Below are positions 35,186-45,664 of a stretch of 64,000 nt of DNA, piece after piece. The notes under the pieces were generated by a model, which saw only the letters and a list, made by a program, of their open reading frames with translations, was not told the origin of the DNA and did no database searches. Source of the stretch: Festucalex cinctus (taxonomy: Eukaryota > Chordata > Actinopteri > Syngnathiformes > Syngnathidae); assembly GCF_051991245.1 (NCBI RefSeq), contig NC_135414.1, positions 1,630,501 through 1,694,500 of the forward strand, given 5' to 3'. Each line of letters opens with the position of its first letter. Position 1 is the first letter of the stretch. A program made the translations under genes and the position numbers.

Positions 35186-37143
35186 ATAATAGGTATGCCT
35201 CTGAGTTTTCACAAATCTAGGTCAAGTCAAGTCATCTTTAGTTATTTTGCGCTTGAATCATCCAATCGGAAATGCTCCATAACAAATGTATAGAGGGTGC
35301 GATTTATTGCAAATTGCACAAGAAATCTCTAAAAATTCATGTTAATGACAAGTCTGATGTGTGTGCAAAGTTTCACGAGTTTTCACACATGTATAGATCA
35401 AAAAAAACAAAGCAGCACTTTACTTGGCAACCAATGCATCGCTATAGCAGCAGCGTGCGACAAAATAAAAAACTTTCGATAAATTTGCATCTTAAACATC
35501 TTAAGATGAAACACACCAAGTTTGAACACGGTCGGATGAATTTTGTAGGAGGAGTTAAAATATGACCCCTAAAAAAGGCCACAAAAAAAGGCTACAAATC
35601 CCATCATAAATCAAAATGGCGGACTTCCTGTTTGGTTTAGCACATGGTTCCAAGAGACTTTTTTGTACATCGTGGGCTCTTATGTATGCCTCTAAATTAT
35701 CATAGCGCTAGGTGAAACGTACAACCGGGAATGCTTCGTTAAAGAGGAGTTTTTTAGCTCAAAATGTGATGCCCGGCCCCTACGGGACTTCCTGTTGGGT
35801 TTAGCACATGGCACCAAGAGACTTTTTTGTACATCGTGGGCTGTTACATTTGTCTCCAAATTTTCGTAGCTCTAGCTGCTTCGTACAACTGGGAATGCTT
35901 CATTAAGAAGGAATTTTTTCCTTTGCAAACTGTGCATGCCACGGCAACAGCGTGCGACAAAATAAATAGCTTTCAATAACTTTTCATCTTCAACATCTTA
36001 AGATGAATCACACCAAGTTTGGAGATGATCGGATAAACTCTGTAGGAGGAGTTCGTTAAAATAAGACCCCTATGAAATGGCCCAAAAAATGGCAACACGT
36101 TCCAAAGTAAATCAAAATGGCGGACTTCCTGTTCGGTTTAGCATATGGTTCAAAAAGAGTTTTTTGTACCTTGAGGGCTGTTACATATGTCTTCAAATAT
36201 TGGTAACTCTAGGTGAAATGTACAGCCGGGAATGCTTCATTAAGTTATAATTTTGAAACACAAAATTTGATGCCTCGCCTCTGGCGGACTTCCTGTTAGG
36301 TTTAGCATATGGCACCAACAGGCTTTTTTGTAGATCATAGTCTGTTACATATGTGTACCAATTTTCGTAGCTCTAGATTAAACGTATAACCGGCAATACT
36401 TCAGATGAAACATGCCAAAGAATGAAGACAATCTGATAAGTTTTGTAGAAAATATGAGGCCTATAAAAGTACCACCGGCAATGCTTCGTTAAGTAAGAAT
36501 TTTGAAACTGTAAATTTGATGCCCCCGCCACCGTCATATAGTATGTCAAAAACTTTAGATTTTTTACCATGATGTTGTCCCAGGTGTTGAGATGGTACAG
36601 CCCAAGTTTGAAGTCAATCGGGTTAACCGTGTAGGAGAAGCGGGCAAAAGTATGACCCCTGTAAATGTGCAAAAATTGGCCAAAATTGGACATTTAAATA
36701 CTCATATCTCACTTCCTGTCTATTTTAGGGTACACACATCAAAGAGGTTTTTGTTCATCTGGATGTGCTACAGGTGCCACACAATTTTCGTAGCCATAGG
36801 ACAATCGTAGCGGGACAGGGATCCGTTAAACCTATGTAGGTGGCGCTATGGAGCCATTTTTCTGTTATCATGTATGGCGACTTTAAAATATCACATTTTT
36901 CGCCAGACCCGATCTGCGTGTAAAGTTTGGTGAGTTTTCGTTCATGTTTAGTGCCTCAAAAATGTGGTTGTTTGCGGAAAAGAATAATAACAAAGAAAAA
37001 GAAGAAGAAGAAGAAGAATAAAGAATAATAATAAGAATCCCTTCAGGAACAATAGGGACCTCGCAGCGGTCGCTGCTCGGGCCCTAATAAGAATTCCTTC
37101 AGGAACAATAGGGACCTCGCAGCGGTCGCTGCTCGGGCCCTAA
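35186..37143 (+). repeat. Array unit 8, right part (type A) with two 3' modules
   Basis: Array sequence resumes mid-unit and runs to modules at 37050-37087 and 37106-37143. The second abuts the next CTAG start. Near 36467 an internal junction (CTATAAAAGTACCACCGGC) joins two non-adjacent phrases, a local deletion relative to 39675 and 12650. Confidence 0.85.
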
Positions 37144-40100
37144 CTAGAGCTGCGAGCAGCTATAAAGGGCCCTCGCAACCCGTGCCACGTTGGGGTATTT
37201 GCACGTCGGGGTACTGGCACGTTAGGGTACTGTTTCATAAGAAACCGTCTAAATTGTAAATGTTTTGCCATGCTTTTTGTGTTTGTTCACATTGCTATGG
37301 AATGCTTTGTCGAGGTATTCGGCTGATAGGTATGCCTCCCAATATTCACACATCTAGCTGAATCATATAAAAAAAAAAAATTCTTTGCAAACAATGCATC
37401 GCTACAGCAAAGGCGTGCCACGTTGGGGTACTTGCACGTCGGGGTACTGGCACGTTGGGGTACTGTCAAATAGGACAAGGACCATCTAAAATGTTTTTGA
37501 CAAGCCTTGTGTGTGCAAAGTTTAATCAAAACGCAAAATATGGTGCGCAATTCCCAAAATAAATTAAAAATGGCGGACTTCCTTTTAGGTTTAGCATACG
37601 GCTACAGAATACTTTTTGTAGGTCTTAAGCTAATAGGTATGCCTCCCAGTTTTCACAAATCTAGGTCAAGTCATCTTTAGTTGTGTATCGCTTGAATCAT
37701 ACAATTGGAAATGCTCCATAAAAATGCATAGAGGGCGCTATTGAGCACAACGTTGGGTTACTTGCACGTCAGGGTACTGGCACGTTGGGGTACTGTTACA
37801 TGGAACAAGGACCATTTAAAATGTTAGTTTTTTCCATGCCTTGTCTGTGCAAAGTTTAATGAAGAAGGCCAAAAATTATGTATAATTCCCAAAATAAAAT
37901 CAAAATAGCGGACTTCCTCTTTGGTTTGGCAAATGGCTACATAATACTTTTTTGTAGGTCTAGCATAATCATATAATCGGAAATGCTTCATAAAAATGTC
38001 TAGAGGGCGCTATTTATTGCAAATTGCACAATAAATCTCTGAAAATTCATGTTCATGACAAGTCTGATGTGTTTGCAAAGTTTCATGAGTTTTCATGTGT
38101 ATAAAAAAAAAAAAAAAGCAGCACTTGACAACTGTTACATGGAACAAGGACCATTTAAAATGTTAGTTTTTTCCATGCCTTGTCTGTGCAAAGTTAAATG
38201 AAAAAGGCCAAAAATGATGTATAATTCCCAAAATAAAATCAAAATAGCGGACTTCCTCTTTGGTTTGGCAAATGGCTACATAATACTTTTTTGTATGTCT
38301 AGCATAATCATACAATCGGAAATGCTTCATAAAAAGGTCTAGAGGGCGCTATTTATTGCAAATTGCACAATAAATCTCTGAAAATTCATGTTCATGACAA
38401 GTCTGATGTGTTTGCAAAGTTCCATGAGTTTTCATGTGTATAAAAAAAAAAAAAGCAGCACTTGACAAACAATGCATTGCTATGGCAACAGCGTGTTACA
38501 AAATAAAAAACTTTCGATTACTTTGCATCTTAAACATCTTAAGATGAAACACACCAAGTTTGAAGACAGTCGGATAAATTTTGTAGGAGGGGTTCGTTAA
38601 AATATGACCCCTGAAAGTTTTTCCTTGCCCGGTTGGAGGGTTAGATCAGGGGATGTCGCAACTTGTTTGTGGTTAAGTGCTACAGAAGTAAATGTGTCTT
38701 AACAACCTCATGATTGAATGTGTTTTCAATTCTCTAGGATGTGATTGGATTGTATCAATTAAATGTTCTTATAACTGATTCAGTGAGTAGTAAAAATAGT
38801 GTGTCAAGTATAATGACATGAAATATAAGGAATACAAAAAACAAAACAAGAACCCTCTAAATTACACATTTTGTTCCAGGCTTTATGTGCGTGCATAGTT
38901 TGAGTATACACCTAGGTTTAGGCCAGGAGTGTTCAAACCTTTTGCAAAGAGGGCCGGGTATGGTAAGGTGAAAATGTGTGGGGCCTAATCAACCATTTAG
39001 TTTAGCCTGACATAATTTTTTTACATGCATATGTAAATATATATATGTGGACAAATGTGTACATATGTCTACAAATTTTTGTAGCTCGAGCTGCTTCGTC
39101 CAACTGGGAACGCTGCATTAAGAAGGATTTTTTTTTCCTTTGCCAACAGTGCATGCCACGACAACAGCGTGCGACGAAATAAAAAGCTTTCAATAACTTT
39201 TCATCGTCAACATCTTAAGATGAATCACACCAAGTTTGAAGATGATCGGATAAACTCTGTAGGAGGAGTTCGTTAAAATAAGACCCCTATGAAATGGCCA
39301 AAAAAATGGCAACATGTTCCAAAGTAAATCAAAATGGCAGACTTCCTGTTAGGTTTAGCATATGGTTCAAAAAGAGTTTTTTGTACCTTGAGGGCTGTTA
39401 CATATGTCTTCAAATTTTGGTCACTCTAGGTGAAACGTACAGCCGGAAATGCTTCATTAAGTAAAAATTTTGAAATGCAAAATTTGATGCCCTGCCTCTG
39501 GCGGACTTCCTGTTAGGTTTAGCATATGGCACCAACAGGCTTTTTTGTAGATCATAGTCTGTTACATATGTGTACCAATTTTCGTAGCTCTAGATTAAAC
39601 GTATAACCGGCAATACTTCAGATGAAACATGCCAAAGAATGAAGACAATCTGATAAGTTTTGTAGAAAATATGAGGCCTATAAAAGGCCCCCAAAAAATG
39701 GCTACAAATAGCAAAGTAAATCAAAATGCCGGACTTCCTGTTTGGCTTAGCATATGGTTCTAAAAGACTTTTTTGTACATCGTGGGCTCTTATGTATGCC
39801 TCCAAATTATCATAGCGCTAGGTGAAAGGTACAACCGGGAATGCTTCGTTAAAGAGGAGTTTTTTAGCTCAAAAAGTGATGCCCGGCCCTTGCGGGACTT
39901 CCTGTTGGGTTTAGCACAAAGCAGCAAGAGACCTTTTTGTACATCGTGGGCTGTTACATATGTCTACAAATTTTCGTAGCTCTAGCTGCTTCGTACAACT
40001 GAGAATTCTTCATTAAGAAGAATTTTTTTCCTTTGCAAACAAGTGCATGCCACGACAACAGCGTGCAGCGAAATAAAAAGCTTTCAATAACTTTTCATCT

Positions 40101-41161
40101 TCAACATCTTAAGATGAATCACACCAAGTTTGAAGATGATCGGATAAACTCTGTAAGAGGAGTTCGTTAAAATAGGACCCCTATGAAATGGCCAAAAAAA
40201 TGGGAACACGTTCCAAAGTAAATCAAAATGGTGGACTTTCTGTTAGGTTTAGCATATGGTTCAAAAAGAGTTTTTTGTACCTTGAGGGCTGTTACATATG
40301 TCTTTAAATTTTGGTAACTCTAGGTGAAACGTACAGCCGGGAATGCTTCATTAAGTAAGAATTTTGAAACTCAAAATTTGATGCCCCGCCTCTGGCGGAC
40401 TTCCTGTTGGGTTTAGCATATGGCACCAACAGACTTTTTTGTAGGTCATAGTCTGTTACATATGTGTACCAATTTTCGTAGCTCTAGGTTAAACATACAA
40501 CCGGCAATACTACGTTTAGTAAGAGTTTTGAAACTCTAAATTTGATGCCCCACCACCGTCATATAGTATGTCGAAAACTTTAGATTTTTTACCATGGTGT
40601 TGTCCCAGGTCTTGAGATGGTACATCCCAAGTTTGAAGTCAATTGGATTAACCGTGTAGGAGAAGCAGGCAAAAGTATGACCCCTGTAAATGTGCAAAAA
40701 TTGGCCAAAATTGGACATTTAAATACTCATATCTCACTTCCTGTCTATTTTAGGGTACACACATCAAAGAGGTTTTTGTTCATCTGGATGTGCTACAGGT
40801 GCCACACAATTTTCATAGCCGTCGGACAATCGTAGCGGGCCAGGGATCTGTTTAACCTATGTAGGTGGCGCTATGGAGCCATTTTTCTGTTATCACCTAT
40901 GGCGACTTTAAAATATCAAATTTTTCGCCAGGCCTGACGTGTGTGTAAAGTTTGGTGAGTTTTCGTTCACGTTTAGTGTCTCAAAAATGTGATTGTTTGC
41001 GGAAAAGAATAATAACAAATAAAAAGAAGAATAATAAGAATTCCTTGAAAAACAATAGGGACCTCGCAGCGGTCGCTGCTCGGGCCCTAATAAAAAGAAG
41101 AATAATAAGAATTCCTTGAAAAACAATAGGGACCTCGCAGCGGTCGCTGCTCGGGCCCTAA
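37144..41161 (+). repeat. Array unit 9 (type A) with internal duplication and two 3' modules
   Basis: It starts with a full CTAGAGCTGC hairpin. Within it, 37795-38110 is repeated at 38132-38450. A second start-like phrase (GCCACGTTGGGGTACTTGCA) occurs at 37418. Unique sequence interrupts at 38617-39055, then 39153-41010 is nearly identical to 12121-13980. It ends with modules at 41053-41090 and 41124-41161. Confidence 0.85.
38617..39055. other. Unique interruption in array unit 9
   Basis: No array phrases are found here. At 38923-39015 the sequence (GTGTTCAAACCTTTTGCAAA and GAGGGCCGGGT) resembles the ends of GGCCCG-type DNA-transposon remnants found in many fish. No open frame is convincing. 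Confidence 0.5.
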
Positions 41162-42644
41162 CTAGAGCTGCGAGCAGCTATAAAGGGCCCTCGCAACCTG
41201 GGCCACGTTGGGGTACTTGCACGTCGGGGTACTGGCATGTTGGGGTACTGTTTGATAGGAAACCGTCTAAATTGTAAATGTTTTTGCCATGCTTTGTGCT
41301 TGCAAAGTTTCATGGAAAGGCCAAAAATGATGCACAATTAACAAAATAAAATCAAAATGGTTTGGCACATGGCTATAGAATAATTTTTGTAGGTATTAGG
41401 CTGATAGGTGTGCCTCCAAATATTCACACATCTAGCTGAATCATATAATCGGAAATACTTCATAAAAATGTCAAGAGGGCGCTATTGAGCCATTTATTGC
41501 AAATTGCACAAGAAATCTCTAAAATATTCATGTTTATGACAAGTCTGATGTGTGTGTAAAGTTTCATGAGTTTTTGCTCGTTTAGACAAAAAAAAAAAAA
41601 AAAAAAAAAGCAGCATTTTACTTGGCAAATAATGCATCGCTATGGCGGCTTGCGACAAAATAAAAAAAAACTTTCGATAACTTTGCATCTTAAACATCTT
41701 AAGATGAAACACACCAAGTTGGAAGACAGTCGGATAAATTCCGTTGGAGTTCGTTAAAATGTGACCCCTAAAAAAGGCCACAAAAAATGGCTACAAATCC
41801 TGACGTAAATCAAAATGCCGGACTTCCTGTTTGGTTTAGCATATGGTTCTAAGAGACTTTTTTGTACATCGTGGGCTCTTATGTATGCCTCCAAATTATC
41901 ATAGCGCTAGGTGAAACGTACAACCGGGAATGCTTCGTTAAAGAGGAGTTTTTTAGCTCAAAATGTGATGCCCGGCCCCTGTGGGACTTCCTGTTGGGTT
42001 TAGCACAAAGCAGCAAGAGACTTTTTTGTACATCGTGGGCTGTTACATATGTCTACAAATTTTCGTAGCTCTAGCTGCTTCGTACAACTGAGAATTCTTC
42101 ATTAAGAATAATTTTTTTCCTTTGCAAACAAGTGCATGCCACGACAACAGCGTGCGGCTAAATAAAAAGCTTTCAATAACTTTTTATCTTCAACATCTTA
42201 AGATGAATCACACCAAGTTTGAAGATGATCGGATAAACTCTGTAGGAGGAGTTCGTTAAAATAGGACCCCTATGAAATGGCCAAAAAAATGGCAACACGT
42301 TCCAAAATAAATCAAAATGGCGGACTTCCTGTTAGGTTTAGCATATGGTTCAAAAAGAGTTTTTTGTACCTTGAGGGCTGTTACATATGTCTTCAAATTT
42401 TGGTAACTCTAGGTGAAACGTACAGCCGGGAATGCTTCATTAAGTAAGAATTTTGAAACTCAAAATTTGATGCCCCGCCTCTGGCGGACTTCCTGTTGGG
42501 TTTAGCATATGGCACCAACAGACTTTTTTGTAGATCATAGTCTGTTACATATATGTACCAATTTTCGTAGCTCAAGGTTAAACGTACAACCGACAATGCT
42601 TCGTTAAGTAAGAATTTTGAAACTGTAAATTTGATGCCCCGCCA
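41162..42644 (+). repeat. Array unit 10 (type A), cut by the Helitron fragment
   Basis: It starts with the CTAGAGCTGC hairpin and runs normally to TTTGATGCCCCGCCA. There it breaks off; other copies continue with CCGTCATATAGTATG. The missing continuation is not found on the far side of the Helitron fragment, so this is not a simple insertion. Confidence 0.85.
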
Positions 42645-42857
42645 ATTTAAGAAGGCAAAATATAGTTCAAGGTTCATGTATACAAGTAAGTGTTAAAAGT
42701 GTAAACAACACTGACAATTTGAATCTAACCAGAACACTAAGTATTAAGAAAGAAGTTGTGAATATTGAGGATGATGGTATAGCGCAAATAAAATATTCAA
42801 AGTGTAATAGTTTTATTTCAAAGTATTTGATACAGAAATATAGATATAAAAAAAAAA
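42645..42857 (+). pseudogene. Helitron Rep, upstream coding segment in a shifted frame
   Basis: From the array junction an uninterrupted plus-strand frame (about 70 codons, no Met needed) runs up to the 11-base A run at 42848-42858. It includes VVNIEDDGIAQIKYSKCNSF and ends KYRYKKK. Sliding one base in the A run joins it to the long frame that follows, whose own upstream codons (NYQDNVSHRNKLKE) are open before the Met at 42903. I therefore read it as the same Rep gene with a homopolymer frameshift; the real start lies beyond the truncated left end. Confidence 0.65.
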
Positions 42858-42902
42858 ACTAATTATCAAGACAACGTATCGCATAGAAATAAACTAAAGG
42901 AA

Positions 42903-44333
42903 ATGCGTGTTGCGAAATATCACCTAAATGCATTGCATCGGGACAAACTTAGGGACAAAAGTAGAAAAAAATATTGGGAAAATCCTTTTCGAAGGGAAAA
43001 AGTGAAAGAATTGAGTGTAAAGAAATATTGTGAAAACACAGTGCATAGAGAAAAAGTCAAAGACATGAGTATAAAAAAATATTGGCAAAACGAACCGCAT
43101 AGAAAAAAAAAGAAAGAAATGAGTGCAAATAAATATCGGCAAGATGAAACACATAGGGAAAAAGTGAAAGAAATGAGTATAAAGAAATATCGGCAAAATG
43201 AATTGCATAAGGAAAAAGTGAAAGAAATGAGTATAAAGAAATATCGGCAAAATGAATTGCATGAGGAAAAAGTGAAAGAAATGAGTATAAAGAAATATTG
43301 GGTAAATGAATTGCATAAGGAAAAAGTGAAAGAAATGAGTATAAAGAAATATGGGGTAAATGAATTGCATAAGGAAAAAGTGAAAGAAATGAGCACAATA
43401 AATTATTGGCATAACGTGTTGCACAGGAAAAGCGTTAAACTTCGAAGTAAAAGTAAGTATGATAGTAATCCCGATCATAAGAAAAAAGTTAAGGCAGCCA
43501 CCAGATGTAGGATGCAAAAAATTAAAGAGAAGTCAACACAGATAGATTTCATTATGAAAATTTTTTGGGATAAAGTGAAAAATGGGCCGGAATTTGTGTG
43601 TAGCGTCTGCCATAGATTGTTATTTAGACGCCAGGTTTTATTTTATAAAACCGATAATTACAAGAAAAATAAAGTAGTAGCTGCAATAGCTGAAAAATGT
43701 GTAACAGAAAAATATTTGCACAAATGTAGTGTGGACTGTGTAGTACCATGTAGGGCATTACAGTCAGCTAGAGGCCAGCTGTGGATTTGCTTCACCTGCA
43801 ATGGTAAGATTATTAAAGGCGAAATACCTCCTGAATGCGTAATTAACAATTTGACAGTCCAACCCATTCCACCTGACTTGGCATGTTTGAATAGCTTGGA
43901 ACAACATTTGATTGCCTTACATATACCATTTATGAAAATGTTAGCTTTACCTAAAGGTGGGCAAAATGGAGTACATGGACCAGTGACGTGTGTTCCAGCA
44001 AATATTGTGCAAACAAACAATTTGCTCCCTCGTTCAAATATGGAAGGGTCTTTATTGGCTGTAAAACTGAAGCGAAAATTAACATATATAGGTTATTATG
44101 AATACCAATTTGTTGATACGATGCGCATAAGACAAGCATTACAAATTTTAAAACAAACAAATGTGCATTATAAAGATGTTAATTTTAACGAAACCTGGAT
44201 AAATGAGTTTTGTAGGGAACAAGGTGAAGTTGTAGAAAATATCAATAATGTTGAAAGTGGTGAAAACTCAAATGTTGAAGACGACCTTTTGCATGATAGA
44301 CAACAACATTGTATGTTTCAAGACACCTGTTAA
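42903..44333 (+). pseudogene. Helitron Rep N-terminal region with 18-residue repeats and DUF6570-like part
   Basis: The first 180 residues contain eleven copies of an 18-residue (54-bp) repeat of the form KYxxNxxHxxKVKEMSIK. It is strongly basic and probably helical, as seen at the N-terminus of fish Helitron proteins. After it come FVCSVCHRLLFRR, CSVDCVVPCRAL, WICFTCNGKI and PPELACL-like and SLEQHLIALHIPFMKM blocks, the pattern of the Helitron-associated DUF6570. Cys pairs suggest metal binding. The frame ends at a TAA at 44331 after MFQDTC; the next segment continues in another frame with LMPVDIGQEALDQYF, which indicates a one-base loss in TGTTAATG. The Met at 42903 is not necessarily the true start. 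Confidence 0.85.
42910..43445 (+). repeat. 54-bp coding tandem repeat in Helitron Rep
   Basis: Eleven copies with the period set by TATCGGCAAAATGAATTGCA and related sequence. The central copies (about 43180-43395) are almost identical at the DNA level, so they expanded recently, while the outer copies have diverged. Confidence 0.9.
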
Positions 44334-45664
44334 TGCCTGTTGATATTGGCCAGGAAGCGCTCGATCAGTACTTTGATGATATTTTAAATTTGGCACCAGC
44401 AGAAGGCAATAATCCTGTGAAAATGCTTTCTGATCATACAAATGAAGCCAAATGCTTCCCAGTCTTATTTCCACAGGGACGAAATACATACCACGATAGT
44501 AGGCAATATCGACTGACTTTGGCACGTTATTTCAACAACAGAATTTTACATGCTGATGGAAGGTTTGCACAAAATGTTGAATATATATTTTTTGCTCAGT
44601 ACATGTCTGAGATAGAGCAGGTTATCTCAAATGTATCCATTGCATTACGCAAAGGAAACAAAGGTCAAACATTTAAAAAGCTGAGCAAAGATATGTTAAA
44701 AAATGAAGAATCATTGAGGGATTTATTAAAGTTTGATGAAGGTTATCGTTTCCTTAAACCTATAAGAGGTACCCCAGCTTTTTGGCAGGGAGTACAACGA
44801 GACCTGATTGCCTGTGTTCGTCAGCTTGGTGTTCCTACCTGGTTTTGTTCATTTTCTTCGGCTGACATTCGGTGGAAAACGCTTCTGAACAGTATATTAA
44901 AAAATAACGGTAGAACACAGACAGCAGAAGAGTTAGAATGGGCAGACAAATGTGAACTGCTTTGTCACAATCCCGTAGCTGCTGCAAGATATTTTGATTT
45001 TCGCTGGCATATCTTTTTGCGCGAGGTGCTTATGTCTGATTTACATCCAATTGGTAAAATCCTGGATTACTTTCACAGGGTGGAATTTCAGCAGCGTGGT
45101 TCACCTCATACTCACTGCTTTTTTTGGATTTTCAATGCTCCACTGATTGACAAAAACACAGATGATGAAGTATGTGAATTTATCGATAAATATGTAACAT
45201 GTGAATTACCTTCAGAAGATGAGGCATTATTAGACATAGTCACGTCTGTACAGGAGCATTCAGAGCAACATACCAAATCATGTAAAAAGAAAAACACAGT
45301 TTGTCGTTTCAATTATCCCAGGCCAGCATCCAGTAGGACATTTATTAGTCGTAAGAAAACGGATGAAAATGACAAAAAACAATGCAAATGTAAGGTAGAT
45401 AAAGATGCTTTAGCAAAATGTGCATGTAAAAATGAGGAACAGCAAGAATCTATCAGAGCAGCAGAAATTATGACAGCAGTAAAGACTGCTCTTTCAGATA
45501 AAAACGCTAGCTTCGACTCTGTGGAACATTTGTTTGAAAGCCTCGGCATAAATCAAGAAACGTTTGAGGATGCATATCAACGCTTTAGTCGAAATACACA
45601 TGTTGTTTTGAAAAGGGACGTTAAAGCGGTTTGGGTAAATCCGTACAATAAGTCACTGCTAAAT
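44309..45664 (+). pseudogene. Helitron Rep HUH nuclease segment, catalytic tyrosines missing
   Basis: This is the Helitron_like_N/Rep domain, which nicks single-stranded DNA for rolling-circle-type transposition. Key blocks are LFPQGRNTYHDSR, LARYFNNRI, LGVPTWFCSFSSADIRW, FFLREVL-like and the HUH motif EFQQRGSPHTHCFF at about 45084-45118, whose two His bind the metal. Then comes CRFNYPRPAS. The frame ends in VWVNPYNKSLLNS and runs into array sequence (CEQL is read from the array). The conserved Tyr pair and the C-terminal helicase would lie downstream and are absent, so the protein cannot be active. The Met at 44309 is an artefact of the frameshift. Confidence 0.92.

Larger units (their letters stand above)
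32495..35186. other. Unique 2.7-kb segment within the array
   Basis: This segment has none of the array phrases. It holds a predicted three-exon gene on the minus strand (32890-34814), a possible first exon and TATA-like site (34966-35031), and at about 35086-35175 a stretch (GTATCAAATGTATGGACCGTGG onwards, Cys/Gly-poor) that loosely resembles the GGCCCG-type ends of common vertebrate DNA transposons. Array sequence resumes at 35186 with AATAGGTATGCCTC, at a different phase from where it stopped, so this is not a clean insertion. Confidence 0.7.
42645..45664 (+). mobile_element. Helitron Rep fragment, truncated at both ends
   Basis: A 3-kb piece of an autonomous Helitron containing the N-terminal repeats, a DUF6570-like region and the HUH part of the Rep nuclease. 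It has two frameshifts and lacks the helicase, the catalytic tyrosines and both termini. The left edge joins the middle of an array unit; the right edge joins exactly the start of another unit (AGCTGCGAGCAGCTATAAAG). Confidence 0.88.

Noticed and set aside
42920..43517. Minus-strand frames rich in FFHFFLMQFI-type repeats
   Set aside because: They are the antisense shadow of the 54-bp repeat in the Helitron Rep gene.
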